DNA of 64,000 nucleotides from NCBI GenBank assembly GCA_022563535.1, contig JADFNE010000003.1:78053-142052 (forward strand), in the 5' to 3' direction. Below the pieces are notes generated by a model. The model was not told where the DNA came from. It worked only from the letters and a program-made list of their open reading frames with translations, and made no database searches. Position 1 is the stretch's first letter. Each line of letters starts with the position of its first letter. Position numbers and translations under genes: made by a program. Source of the stretch: Myxococcales bacterium (lineage in GTDB: Bacteria; Myxococcota_A; UBA9160; UBA4427). Shown here piece after piece: positions 24,516 through 33,809 of this stretch.

Positions 24516-27500
24516 TTACTCTCGACGCATTTCGGCGGCACGGATGCGCGCCGTCAATACCTTGAAGATCTCGAACGAGATCTCAGGGGTCTGTAGCACG
24601 ATCTCCTTGAAGGTATCTCCGCCCAGACTCAAAAGGCGCGAGTCTTTGGACGCAATCGCCGTCGCACTGCGCTCCGAATCGTCGAGTATGGCCATTTCGC
24701 CCATGTACGCGACAGGGGTCAGCGTGTTCAAGAGTCGCGCGTCGGGGGTGCCATGGTTCTTGTAGATCTCGAGTTCACCTTCGAGAAGAATGAACAGGTC
24801 GTCGCCGATATCGCCCTCGCGCACGACACACTCTCCGGCCAGGTAATTGGATTCGTGCATGAGTTGATGGATGCTTTCCAGCCGTTCGAGACTCAACTCG
24901 GTAAACAGGGGAACCTTGCGCAGGGCGAGAAGTCTTTGCATGAGATCGACCTCGTGTTGGGATTGTAGATCGGGTTGTGGGTTGTCCGCTTGTTGATTTT
25001 GTTCGAGATCGCCTTCGCTCCGGCTAGAGGATCTGAGCGAAATATAGGGCCCGGCGGCCAATCGCAACCAGCGGTCTTCCGATTGATCGGCCTGATCGAG
25101 AACTTCATGAAGATCCTGCGGCGCCAGCACGAAGCTAGCTGCATTCAATAGCTTGTCTTGGAAGGGGCCGGCTTCGAGCAGTAGCGCGAACTGATCGGAC
25201 GTCTCCCGCTCCCCTAGATTGCTGAGAACCTCGAGGGCATCGGCTCGATCGCGATTCGATCCACGGTCCAGAATCTGCTTTACGCTCTTCACGACCGATG
25301 GATCTTCGAGCACCGCCAGGATTCGGAAGGCCAACCACACCTTGTTCCGGTAGGCGTTTTGCAACGCCACTCGGAGAAAGTGTGCTTCGAGGGTGGGTTC
25401 GATCGGGGCGATCTCAATGCCGGCATAGAGCTTCCAGGCATCGAGAACGCATGTTCGATAGACCCCTGCGAGGTGATGGCGGCTATGGATGTCATCCGCT
25501 CGATCGATGACCTCTAGTGCGGCTTCGGCGGTCCAGCGGCGCAAGCTCGTCAGTTGAGACAGTGCCGCCCGGACCCCTTGTTCGCCGAGCAATGCGAGAC
25601 TTCGGGCCGCAGCATCCCGCACTGCATGGGACGAATCGTCGAGGGCGTCCGCCAGACAGCGAATGATTCGCCGCTCGCTTCCGAAGTTGGGTAGCGCTCG
25701 GGCAGCGGCCTGCCGAACCTCTGGATCCGCGTCCGCCATGGCGTCGAGAATCCGGTCGAGCCGAGCGGGCGCATCTTCGGCCCGATGCGGGGCGGAAGTC
25801 GAAAGCGCCGCCGCGCGAACGTGTTGATCGGAATGCTCGAGCAGGCCCTCGGCGCTGGGAGACATGGCGGCGGGGAGACACTCGAGAGCGGCAACGATCT
25901 CTGCGGGATCTTTACTTTCGAGCAGCGCTTCGAGAACCGCTTCGCCGGGAGGGCCTGAAAATTGAGCGACCTGGGCCCGCACGCGAGGGTCGCTGTCCCG
26001 GAGGCAAGATTGCAATCGCGCTTCGATTTGGGTCGGGCGCGGCTCGAGCGAGCCCGCAGCCCGAACCGCCGCCAGGCGAACGTCAACCTCTTTGTCCGTC
26101 AGTGCAACCGGCAAGCTTTGGATCAGACGAGTGGGGTCAAAACTCGCGAGTGCTTCAATGCAAGTGATCCGAACTTTCTTGTGGGGATGATGGCTGGCGC
26201 GCAGGACCACCTGGCCGAACCCGTGTTTCGAAAACTCCGCCGCCAGCTTGAGCAGACTCTGTGACGGATACTTGCGCTCGTCCATCAACAGGCCTTCCCA
26301 CTGTTGCGCCAGACTTGCGAGAACTCCCTGCCCAAGTTCGATATCGAGATCCAGGCGGCCGTGGCGAAGCTCGAGAATGAAACCCCGCAGATACTCGCGC
26401 CGCACGATCAGGCCTGCAGACAGGTAGACCAGACTCATGCCAGCGCCGAGGCTGCAAAGCCAGAGCAAGTTGGCATTTTCGCCCAGCGCAATCAGTGCCA
26501 GCCCGACCATCGCCATGGCGGCGAATAGAACGACCCCTTCGAGCAAGGCCCGCACCCGACCGCGAAAGCGGAATGGCAGTGCGTTGTAGGAGAGTTGTCG
26601 AACCGGTGCGGCCATCGAAGTTTCGACCAACTCGCGCACGGCGCGGGCTGCGACTGCGGCCACCAGCACCGGATAGAACCAGAGTAGAGGAAACACCAGC
26701 AGGGTCAGCAGCGCGTGGACCAGGGTCGTACCGGGAACCCCCAGTCGTTTTATCAGCAGCGGGGTCACAACTGTTCCGATGAAGATCTCGGCGAGGTTGC
26801 TCAGCGCGAGATAAGTCCCGAGAAAGACCGCCAGCGTCTCTGCCGAATCGAAAGCTTCGCTGAAGATCTTCATATAGAGATATTGAATGACAAACAGGGC
26901 CGAGATCATTCCGACAATCGAGATCGCGATCCAACCCGCCAGCGGAGAGCGATTCAAGAAGCGAAGCGCTCCCTGCAATCCCGCAGCAGAACTTTCGTCT
27001 TTCTCTTCGACTCCGAGGGTCCGCCAGCGCTGCAGATCCGACTGACGCCGATAGACGACGCCAGCCGCTACCAGCAGGGTGATGGACCAGCCGAGAATCA
27101 GCGTCTCGGCTGGAAAGGCGAGTCCGCCGAGCGCGGCGAGCGTACCCCCCAGCGCACCGCCTGCACTCGCGCCCACGACGAGATAGGGATAGAGGCGTTT
27201 GCTCTGCAGGGTGTCGAAGAAGTCCGCCGCAAACGTCCAGAAGTGGAGATTGATCAAGATTGCCTGGGTCAGGTAGGCGGCACAAAAGAGGGCGTGCAAC
27301 ACTCCGGGTAGTTCGAGTTGAAGCAGCAGTGTGCCCGTGCCGAGGGCGACCCCGGCGGTGATCAGAAGCCGGATAAAGAGCCGGTCGTTGCGCACGCTCC
27401 CGACGATCGTCGCATAACTGACGCAGCCCAACACGGTTGCGATCGGAGCGAGCACGAAGACCAGCGGCAGTGCTGCGGGACCGACCCGTTCGAGGAATAG

Positions 27501-27656
27501 TGCCTCGCTGCCCGCGAGTCCCAGGGTCTGCGCCAGGGTGAGCAAGGCCGAGAGCTGAAAGAAGAACAGGAAACGATCCCGCTCCGTAGCGCGAACGGAG
27601 GGCATCAAGCGCCAGTACAGAGACTGTCCCTCGGCCATTCCCGACTCCATCGGCAA
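24516..27656 (-). CDS. ATP/ADP-translocase-like protein fused to HEAT repeats and a cyclic-nucleotide-binding domain
   Basis: A 1046-residue fusion. Residues about 25-430 are a 10-12 helix MFS-like domain related to the NTT/Tlc nucleotide transporters (for example [20 protein letters not shown] and [19 protein letters not shown]). Residues about 480-780 are HEAT/PBS-lyase-like repeats ([60 protein letters not shown]). Residues about 905-1040 are a cyclic-nucleotide-binding domain: [35 protein letters not shown] and [19 protein letters not shown], with the Gly-Glu/Arg phosphate cassette kept. It is probably a membrane sensor or regulated transporter; substrate and ligand are unknown. It is probably co-transcribed with the DUF255 gene. 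Confidence 0.8.
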   Translation of the reverse strand: MPMESGMAEGQSLYWRLMPSVRATERDRFLFFFQLSALLTLAQTLGLAGSEALFLERVGPAALPLVFVLAPIATVLGCVSYATIVGSVRNDRLFIRLLITAGVALGTGTLLLQLELPGVLHALFCAAYLTQAILINLHFWTFAADFFDTLQSKRLYPYLVVGASAGGALGGTLAALGGLAFPAETLILGWSITLLVAAGVVYRRQSDLQRWRTLGVEEKDESSAAGLQGALRFLNRSPLAGWIAISIVGMISALFVIQYLYMKIFSEAFDSAETLAVFLGTYLALSNLAEIFIGTVVTPLLIKRLGVPGTTLVHALLTLLVFPLLWFYPVLVAAVAARAVRELVETSMAAPVRQLSYNALPFRFRGRVRALLEGVVLFAAMAMVGLALIALGENANLLWLCSLGAGMSLVYLSAGLIVRREYLRGFILELRHGRLDLDIELGQGVLASLAQQWEGLLMDERKYPSQSLLKLAAEFSKHGFGQVVLRASHHPHKKVRITCIEALASFDPTRLIQSLPVALTDKEVDVRLAAVRAAGSLEPRPTQIEARLQSCLRDSDPRVRAQVAQFSGPPGEAVLEALLESKDPAEIVAALECLPAAMSPSAEGLLEHSDQHVRAAALSTSAPHRAEDAPARLDRILDAMADADPEVRQAAARALPNFGSERRIIRCLADALDDSSHAVRDAAARSLALLGEQGVRAALSQLTSLRRWTAEAALEVIDRADDIHSRHHLAGVYRTCVLDAWKLYAGIEIAPIEPTLEAHFLRVALQNAYRNKVWLAFRILAVLEDPSVVKSVKQILDRGSNRDRADALEVLSNLGERETSDQFALLLEAGPFQDKLLNAASFVLAPQDLHEVLDQADQSEDRWLRLAAGPYISLRSSSRSEGDLEQNQQADNPQPDLQSQHEVDLMQRLLALRKVPLFTELSLERLESIHQLMHESNYLAGECVVREGDIGDDLFILLEGELEIYKNHGTPDARLLNTLTPVAYMGEMAILDDSERSATAIASKDSRLLSLGGDTFKEIVLQTPEISFEIFKVLTARIRAAEMRRE

Positions 27657-27748
27657 TTTACAATCTCAGTCTACGCTGGTTCCGAATTGGTGTTGCGACC
27701 CGACTGGGTCGGTGGTCCACAGCAATTCATGTCCCTCGTCCTGGCAGG

Positions 27749-30055
27749 CTAGCTCGACTTTCGGGGAACGGCCCGTTTGAGGGCATTGACGATCAGATCT
27801 ACGGTGATCAATTCGGGCAGCACGCTCGGGCGCGCGGGATGATCGGGGCTGTAGACCAGATAGACCGGAACGCCGGCCTTGCCGTGTCGCGCGAGTTCTC
27901 GGCGAATGGCTTCGTCGCGCAGCGTCCAATCGCCGCGAAAGACTGCAATGTCGAGTTGTTCCAGCGCAGCGAGCACGGTTTCGTCGTGTAGCACCAGGCG
28001 TTCGTTGACCTTGCAGGTGATGCACCAGTCAGCAGTGAAGTAGACGAACACCGGCCGCCCTGCCCGCAGCTCGTCGGCGATGGCTACCGAATCGAATGCC
28101 CGCCAGGCAATGGCGCTGTCGGAATGGTTGCGCAACTCGGCTTTGAGGGGTTGAAGTGGGATCAAGGCCACGACTGCGACGATGAGCGCGGCGAAGGCCG
28201 CGACGATGCTTCGCAGAGGGCGTTGGCGACGCGACTCTTGAAGGCGTCCCAAACCATAAGCTCCAAATCCGACCGCGAGCAGAAGCCCCAGCACGGCGAG
28301 TTGGGATTCGAGTCCGACGATGCGCTCCAGTATCCAGAGCAGCCAGAATCCCGTCGCGAGCAGGGCCATGCCGAGCGCCGTGCGCATGGGTTTCATCCAC
28401 GAACCCGTGGAAGGAATGAAGCGCGACAGCCCGGGGACGAGAGATACCGCGATGAAGGGCAGGGCCAGACCCAGGCCAATGCCCGCAAACACCGACGCGA
28501 TCTCGAGGGTGCCTCCGGCAAAGGCAAAGCCAACCGCGGTTCCGAGGAACGGCGCAGAGCATGGAGTGGCGAGGGCCACGGCGAGGAAACCGTCGAAGAA
28601 GCTGCGTCGAGGTCCCGTTGCTTCGCGCCCGAGCTGATCGAGTCGCGAAGTATTGAGGTTGATTTCGTACATCCCGAAAAGATTGCAGGCAAACAACACG
28701 ACCAGGACCGCGATCGCGGCGAGAAAAACGGGTTCGCGAAACTGGAACCCCCAACCCACCGAGATCCCCGCCTGGCGCAGGGCGAGGACAAAGACCGTCA
28801 GCAGAGCCATCGAAGCCTGAATGCCCGCGGCGTACGCAAAACCGTGGGCGTAGACTTGTTTGCGTTCTTGCTGGGCGAGTTCAGAAAGAGCCACGACCTT
28901 GATGGCCAGAATCGGGAGCACGCACGGCATCAAGTTGAGGATCAACCCGCCCAGCAGGGCAAGAGCCAGGGCATAAATCAAGCCGATCGATGATGACTGG
29001 AGAGGGCGCTCCAATACGATCGGGTCGAGCCAGTCTGTAGTGAGGAGTTCGATCTCGCTTTTGCTTGCGACGACGGGAAGTGGAAGTTCGACTTCGACAT
29101 AGCCAGCGCCGGCAAGCGCGAGGATTCCGCGCAACGGATCCTCGCTGCGCGAAGGGGCGTCCAACGCTATGTGTCCTCGAAGCGCCAACAGAAATCCGTC
29201 CATCGAGCCGGGGAAACCCTGAACGCCCAGCGGCCGCAGGGAGGGATTTGTCTGGGCATACGGGATAAAGATCGCGGCGGGATCCATGGCCTGTAGCGCA
29301 AACCGATCGCATTGGCTGGGGATGGGGCAGCTGCGCATGCCGACTCCGAGCAAGAAAGAGTCACCGGGCCGGATTGCGCTTTGTGAGAGAAGCGTCGCGA
29401 CGTCCAGTTCGTGACTGCGTGCAGAGATCGGTATCTGTGCTTCGTAGGCGTCGAAGATTTTCCGCACTTCGGGATCGGGATCCGGCGGCGCGCCGAGCCG
29501 CAAGCTGCGTTCGAGGGCGATTGCGCCGGGTATGCAGACTTCCTTGCAGACCAGGAAATTGATCTTGGTGCCGAGGTAGACGGGTCCATCAATGCGGGAA
29601 TGAATCGTGATCCGATTGCTGAGCAGGACTTGATCGGCGTAGCCGTAGGTTGTGAAGTCTCCGTCATTTTCGTGGAAGACACTGGGGGCCGGCCATTGCA
29701 GGGCGCTCAGGGTCGCGTCGTCGACTTGCCACGAGATGCGGGTAGGCAGTGCGGAGTCGCCCGGGTTGCGCCAGTAGATGTGCCAACCCGGCTGCATCTC
29801 GAACAGCACGCCGATCCGAAACGGCACGTCGGTCGAGATGGCCTCGGATTCGACCAGCAGCCGCGCAGTAACTTGGGGCCGCTTCTCGTGGATCGCAGAT
29901 TCACCAAAGGCTCCCTCGGGCACCTCGGGGGCGGGCATCGCGCCGACCGACACGCCTGCACTCGAGCACAGCACGACCAGAGCGATCGCGGAGCATTGGA
30001 TCATTCCTGCGCGCAGGTTTTCGATGTGACGGATAAGTGCGCTACGACGTGTCAT
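27749..30055 (-). CDS. DsbD-family protein-disulfide reductase / electron transporter
   Basis: Inner-membrane thiol-reducing electron carrier, 768 residues from ATG 30055 (signal helix MIQCSAIALVVLCSSAGVSV). The N-terminal periplasmic domain has the DsbD-alpha-type pair in VCKEVCIPGAIALE. The membrane domain has the paired cysteines in LNLMPCVLPILAIKVV and ATPCSAPFLGTAVG. The C-terminal thioredoxin domain has FTADWCITCKVNE, with the CITC at about residues 679-682. It moves electrons from cytoplasmic thioredoxin to periplasmic partners, and the membrane-anchored Sec-DsbA-like protein 17 kb away is one conceivable client. A small Cys-rich gene lies 44 bases upstream on the same strand. Confidence 0.92.
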   Translation of the reverse strand: MTRRSALIRHIENLRAGMIQCSAIALVVLCSSAGVSVGAMPAPEVPEGAFGESAIHEKRPQVTARLLVESEAISTDVPFRIGVLFEMQPGWHIYWRNPGDSALPTRISWQVDDATLSALQWPAPSVFHENDGDFTTYGYADQVLLSNRITIHSRIDGPVYLGTKINFLVCKEVCIPGAIALERSLRLGAPPDPDPEVRKIFDAYEAQIPISARSHELDVATLLSQSAIRPGDSFLLGVGMRSCPIPSQCDRFALQAMDPAAIFIPYAQTNPSLRPLGVQGFPGSMDGFLLALRGHIALDAPSRSEDPLRGILALAGAGYVEVELPLPVVASKSEIELLTTDWLDPIVLERPLQSSSIGLIYALALALLGGLILNLMPCVLPILAIKVVALSELAQQERKQVYAHGFAYAAGIQASMALLTVFVLALRQAGISVGWGFQFREPVFLAAIAVLVVLFACNLFGMYEINLNTSRLDQLGREATGPRRSFFDGFLAVALATPCSAPFLGTAVGFAFAGGTLEIASVFAGIGLGLALPFIAVSLVPGLSRFIPSTGSWMKPMRTALGMALLATGFWLLWILERIVGLESQLAVLGLLLAVGFGAYGLGRLQESRRQRPLRSIVAAFAALIVAVVALIPLQPLKAELRNHSDSAIAWRAFDSVAIADELRAGRPVFVYFTADWCITCKVNERLVLHDETVLAALEQLDIAVFRGDWTLRDEAIRRELARHGKAGVPVYLVYSPDHPARPSVLPELITVDLIVNALKRAVPRKSS

Positions 30056-30099
30056 TCTCACAACCGGGGCAAAGTGTACCGGACTCGCCAGAAATTGAA

Positions 30100-30321
30100 T
30101 CAGTGGACGAGGCGCCCCTCGCGGATCGAACGTCCTTCGACTGGAGTGGTCTCTCGCTCCTCGAATAGCTGGCACGAAATTCCCGACTCGCGCACGACAA
30201 CGACCGAGGGATATTCCGGCGAACGGAATCCATACGCACGACAACCGCGGGGAAATTCGTTCGTCCAGGTGACGAAGAAGTGTTTGCAGTGAGGGCAGTT
30301 CGGTTTTTTCGCAGCAGACAT
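30100..30321 (-). CDS. Small conserved Cys-rich protein (73 residues)
   Basis: A short protein beginning MSAAKKPNCPHCKHFFVTW, with a CPHC pair, then CRAYGF and a last Cys in GISCQLFEE. The four cysteines suggest a small zinc ribbon or an iron-binding knuckle. I recognise the CPHCKHFFVTW...P.GCRAYGF pattern as a conserved bacterial family without known function. The stop of this gene precedes the DsbD start by 44 bases, so co-transcription is likely. Confidence 0.72.
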   Translation of the reverse strand: MSAAKKPNCPHCKHFFVTWTNEFPRGCRAYGFRSPEYPSVVVVRESGISCQLFEERETTPVEGRSIREGRLVH

Positions 30322-30403
30322 CTCGGCTGGATCTTCGACCGAACGCGACGGATTCTATAGTGCAAGTCGAGGGCAGCGAGAACAGATCTAGCGTGTGTCT
30401 GGT

Positions 30404-30931
30404 TCAGTCGCGGGTCTCGTCCAGGGTGATGTCGACCATCATGTCCTGACCGAGCTGCTCCAAGGCTTCTCGCAGGCTTTCGAAGCTGAGCGTGGCCGGA
30501 CAGAGCAACTCCGCTTCAGCGCGGAACAGGGTCTCCCCGGACATGGGTGCGCTGGTGCAGCCGGTGTTGAGCCGAGTCACATTGACTCCCGCGGAGGAGA
30601 GCGCCGCCGTAATTTCGCGCAAGATGCCGGGCCGGTCCTGTCCGAGAATCTCGAGCGAGGCCCGCCTGACCGCTGCCTCGGGGATGGTCTTGTCGACGCG
30701 TTCAACCCGCAGGTCGAGTTCATCGTGGGCCAGGGCGAGCAGAGATTTCTCGAGGTCCAGGGCGTTGGCCTCGGGTGCGCTGATGCTGATGAAGCCCGTG
30801 AAGCGGCCAGCGAGCCGCGCCATCTGGCTCTCCTGCCAGTTGCCGCCGTGGGCCTCCACGACCGCCGAAATGGCTTCGATGATCCCCGGCTGGTCTTTGC
30901 CCAGCAGTGTCATGACGAAGGAAATGTTCAT
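30404..30931 (-). CDS. Double ACT-domain regulator, GcvR-like
   Basis: A 175-residue protein made of two ACT domains: FVMTLLGKDQPGIIEAISAVVEAHGGNWQESQMARLAGRF in the first and EILGQDRPGILREITAALSSAGVNV in the second. This is the layout of GcvR, the glycine-cleavage regulator, and of related amino-acid-sensing proteins. No DNA-binding domain is present. It starts 146 bases from the divergent LLM oxidoreductase gene. No gcv genes lie nearby, so its partner is unknown. Confidence 0.85.
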   Translation of the reverse strand: MNISFVMTLLGKDQPGIIEAISAVVEAHGGNWQESQMARLAGRFTGFISISAPEANALDLEKSLLALAHDELDLRVERVDKTIPEAAVRRASLEILGQDRPGILREITAALSSAGVNVTRLNTGCTSAPMSGETLFRAEAELLCPATLSFESLREALEQLGQDMMVDITLDETRD

Positions 30932-31077
30932 GCTGCGATGCCTCTCGCTCGGCCTCTCGCTCGCTTGCTCGTGACCGCGGCCCGACCGGTTTGTACTGGG
31001 CGGGCCGGGGGTGGAGCGTACCGCATCTGGATTGCCGACGGCGCTTTAGCGAGAATGCACCCAACGGGAGATCCAGC

Positions 31078-31947
31078 TTGAAGTTCGTCCTATCTCTGGC
31101 CTTTAGCGACCCTGCGCAACTCGGCCCGGTGTGTCGCGCCGCCGATCGCGCGGGTTTTGCCTTTGCGTCCGCCTCGGACCATCTCGTGCATCCCCAGAAA
31201 CTCGAGACTCCCTATCCCTACACCGAAGACGGCACGCCGCGCTGGCCTCCCTTTACCCCGTGGCCGGATCCGTGGGTGACCATCGGAGCCCTCGCGGCCC
31301 AGACCGAGAAAATACATTTCTATACGAGCATCTATGTACTTGCACTGCGCGATCCCTACAGCGTGGCCAAGGCCGTCGGTACCGCTTCGGTGTTGTCCGG
31401 AGGGCGGGTATCGCTCGGCATCGGAGCCGGCTGGATGAAGGACGAGTTTCAGTTGGTCGATCGCGATTTTCACAACCGCGGCAAACGGATCAACGAGATG
31501 ATTCCCGTCTTGCGCAAACTCTGGTCGGGAGGCTGGGTGGAGCATCACGGTGAGTTCTACGACTTTGATCCGCTGGAAATGAGCCCCGTGCCGCCGAGCG
31601 AGATTCCAATCTACGTGGGTGGCGTGTCGACGCCGGCGCTGCGTCGGGCGGCAACCCTCGCCGACGGATGGATCTCGGATCTGCACACCTTCGCCGAACT
31701 CGAGGTCTTGATCGCGAAGGTGAAGGCCTATCGGGCCGATAGCGAAAGGGCAGACGATCCCTTTCCAATCTTTGCGTCGGTGACCGACGCCGCTGGGGTC
31801 GATGGGTATCGTCGGCTCGAGGACATCGGCGTCAGCCACGTGGTGACGTTTCCCTGGGTATTTTATCACGGGCTGACCGATGATCTGGACCAGAAGGTAG
31901 ACGGGGTGGCGCGCTTTGCCGACGAGGTGATCTCCGCCTTCGAGTGA
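31078..31947 (+). CDS. LLM class flavin (probably F420)-dependent oxidoreductase
   Basis: Luciferase-like monooxygenase fold (PF00296), 290 residues. I chose TTG 31078 (KFVLSLAF), because the first beta strand begins there and GGGAG precedes it; the frame extends upstream but is not family-like. Landmarks are AGFAFASASDHLVHP, PWVTIGALAAQTEKIHFYT, VLSGGRVSLGIGAGWMKDEF, RINEMIPVLRKLWSGGWVEHHGEFYDF and PIYVGGVSTPALRRAATLADGW. Many such enzymes in F420-using bacteria act on lipid or steroid substrates. The cofactor here (FMN or F420) is not certain. Confidence 0.88.
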   Translation: MKFVLSLAFSDPAQLGPVCRAADRAGFAFASASDHLVHPQKLETPYPYTEDGTPRWPPFTPWPDPWVTIGALAAQTEKIHFYTSIYVLALRDPYSVAKAVGTASVLSGGRVSLGIGAGWMKDEFQLVDRDFHNRGKRINEMIPVLRKLWSGGWVEHHGEFYDFDPLEMSPVPPSEIPIYVGGVSTPALRRAATLADGWISDLHTFAELEVLIAKVKAYRADSERADDPFPIFASVTDAAGVDGYRRLEDIGVSHVVTFPWVFYHGLTDDLDQKVDGVARFADEVISAFE

Positions 31948-32052
31948 AGCCAGGAGTCGATGTGTGTGCCTTCTGCCGCGCAGACTCCTCGAGCCGCATG
32001 TCAAGAATTCGCATTCTGATGCGCGATGTGGAACTTTATGCGTGGGGGCACA

Positions 32053-32313
32053 GTGAAAGCACAGTCGACGATGCGCTTTGAGCAAGGTGACCGAGTCCGA
32101 GTAGTCCAGGCCGAGAGCCCCTACACCGGGTGTCGCGGGACGATCGCCGGTGCCTCGGGCTCCTCTCGCGACAGTCGGCTACCCCTGGGCTACTACGTCG
32201 CGATCGACGGGGAAAACGGTGTCGTGCGTCCTTTTCTGATCGAGGCACTCGAGCGCATTGCCGCAGTGTCGAGTCGCCAGCCCGGCGCCGCCTCGGACCG
32301 CGCCGAAGGCTGA
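32053..32313 (+). CDS. Small beta-barrel/KOW-like hypothetical protein
   Basis: A short soluble protein of about 86 residues with the core MRFEQGDRVRVVQAESPYTG followed by CRGTIAGASG and GYYVAIDGENGVVRPFLIEALE. This resembles an SH3/KOW-type barrel, as in small nitrile-hydratase-beta-like or ribosome-associated proteins. The start is uncertain: GTG 32053 with GGGGG upstream, ATG 32071, or ATG 32026. It converges on the membrane protein gene that ends 6 bases away. Function unknown. Confidence 0.6.
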   Translation: MKAQSTMRFEQGDRVRVVQAESPYTGCRGTIAGASGSSRDSRLPLGYYVAIDGENGVVRPFLIEALERIAAVSSRQPGAASDRAEG

Positions 32314-32318
32314 GGCGC

Positions 32319-33575
32319 TCATTCCACTGCGCGTCTTGCTCTCGTGATGCGCACCATTCGATTGAGCTGATTCACTCCGAGCACGAGCAATAGCGTTCCG
32401 GTCAAGCGCGCGAGTGCGGGGCCTCCCACCGCGATGGCCGCGATTCCGGTGGCGAGCGATGCAAGATGCAGGGCAAAGGCGAGATCTCGCACCGGGACTT
32501 CCGCCTGTTCTTGAAGCGGGTTGGCGAAGCGGTTTCCGCTGAACTCGCGCAAGCTCGCGTGGACCAACATTCCGGCCCAACCCCAGAGTGCCACCCAGCC
32601 AAACGCCAACTGCCACTGCGGGGCTGGGTGCAGCAGGGCGATGATGCCGAGCACGAAGGCGATCGGTGCCAAGCAGAAGGCGGTCTGCCAATAGTGTGGT
32701 TCTGCAATTGCGTTCATCGGGTCGCGGAGCTTTTTGAGGCCGTAGAGAGGCTGGATCCACCAGGCGGCGATGGCCCCGGGTGTGATCGCGACAGCAGCGA
32801 GCCAGTTGGCCGTTGCTTGGGACAGCTCGATCAGAGCCAGGTACTGCAGTCCAAGCAACACGCTCGGCAGGGCGATGCCGAGCCACAGGAGTCTCCCCCA
32901 CCAGTTCGAGATTCCTTGATTCAAGTCGCCGCTCGCTGGGGTTCGCGCCCGAGAAAGCAGGTCGAAGGTCGCGCCCGCCATGCCACCAACCCAACCAAAG
33001 AGTGCGATCGCGAGGTGGACCTGGATCCAAAGTGCCCTCGGCCCGGGAAATTTCATTCCCCCATGTCCATGTGCCACCCAGATTCCGATTGTGGCTACGA
33101 TCACGAACGAACCGATCGCGAGTCGAAGCGGGATCGCATTCGGCTGGCCCCGGGTACCGCGCAACGACGCGATCGCGGGCCAGAAGAAGCAACCCAAGGC
33201 CGGAAACAGGGCCCCGATTGCGATGAAGACCGGGGTGACCGCGGTTCCAGCAAGCCCGACGCACAGTGAGACCGTGCCGATCGCGAACGTGACATACACG
33301 AAATAGGGTAGGCGTGGGGCTTTGATGCTCCTGTTGAGTTGAAGCGGAACCAGGAAATAGTAGGAGCCCATCAGGGTCATCGTGATGAACCCGAGTGTTC
33401 CAATGTGGGTCAGGCCCATGGTCAAAGGTGACCAATGGTTCGACAGGGTCTGCTCGCCGAGTGAGAGCAGCACGGCGCCCCCCGTGAATACGGAAACCGG
33501 CGCGGTCCAAAAGAAACACGCCGCAACGCCCGCTCGGGGGAGGAGACCTTTGTGGTCGCTCTGAGAAGTCGTCAT
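32319..33575 (-). CDS. Polytopic membrane protein of unknown function (12-TM, NnrS/oxidase-subunit-like)
   Basis: A 418-residue protein with about twelve hydrophobic helices, starting at ATG 33575 (TTSQSDHKGLLPRAGVA). Membrane histidines occur in LTHIGTLGFITMTLMGSYYF, WVAHGHGGMKF and QVHLAIALFGWVGG, spaced as in heme-copper oxidase subunit I or NnrS-type proteins, but a complete heme/copper ligand set was not verified. It may be a heme- or copper-binding membrane protein. It has no operon partner. Confidence 0.62.
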   Translation of the reverse strand: MTTSQSDHKGLLPRAGVAACFFWTAPVSVFTGGAVLLSLGEQTLSNHWSPLTMGLTHIGTLGFITMTLMGSYYFLVPLQLNRSIKAPRLPYFVYVTFAIGTVSLCVGLAGTAVTPVFIAIGALFPALGCFFWPAIASLRGTRGQPNAIPLRLAIGSFVIVATIGIWVAHGHGGMKFPGPRALWIQVHLAIALFGWVGGMAGATFDLLSRARTPASGDLNQGISNWWGRLLWLGIALPSVLLGLQYLALIELSQATANWLAAVAITPGAIAAWWIQPLYGLKKLRDPMNAIAEPHYWQTAFCLAPIAFVLGIIALLHPAPQWQLAFGWVALWGWAGMLVHASLREFSGNRFANPLQEQAEVPVRDLAFALHLASLATGIAAIAVGGPALARLTGTLLLVLGVNQLNRMVRITRARRAVE

Positions 33576-33809
33576 GGAGCGCGCCTGTCTCCGCTCGGTC
33601 CAGTTTCCATCGCCAGTTTGGCAATCCAAATTTGCCTGTCCTCGGCGGATCGGAAACTAGCCGAAGATTTCCCAATAAGTCGTAAATGGATTCCACCGCG
33701 CTGCGTGGGCTCGGCCAAAAGGCGAGCAGGGCAGTTCAGGCGTGGGCATCAATATTGCGTTCTCCCTGTGGGGGGTGCTCCGGCGCCCAATTTGCGGAGG
33801 TACGACTTC

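Noticed and set aside
32179..33696. 505-codon minus-strand frame overlapping the polytopic membrane protein
   Set aside because: Out-of-frame shadow with Arg/His/Pro-rich composition; the adjacent frame has twelve clear membrane helices.
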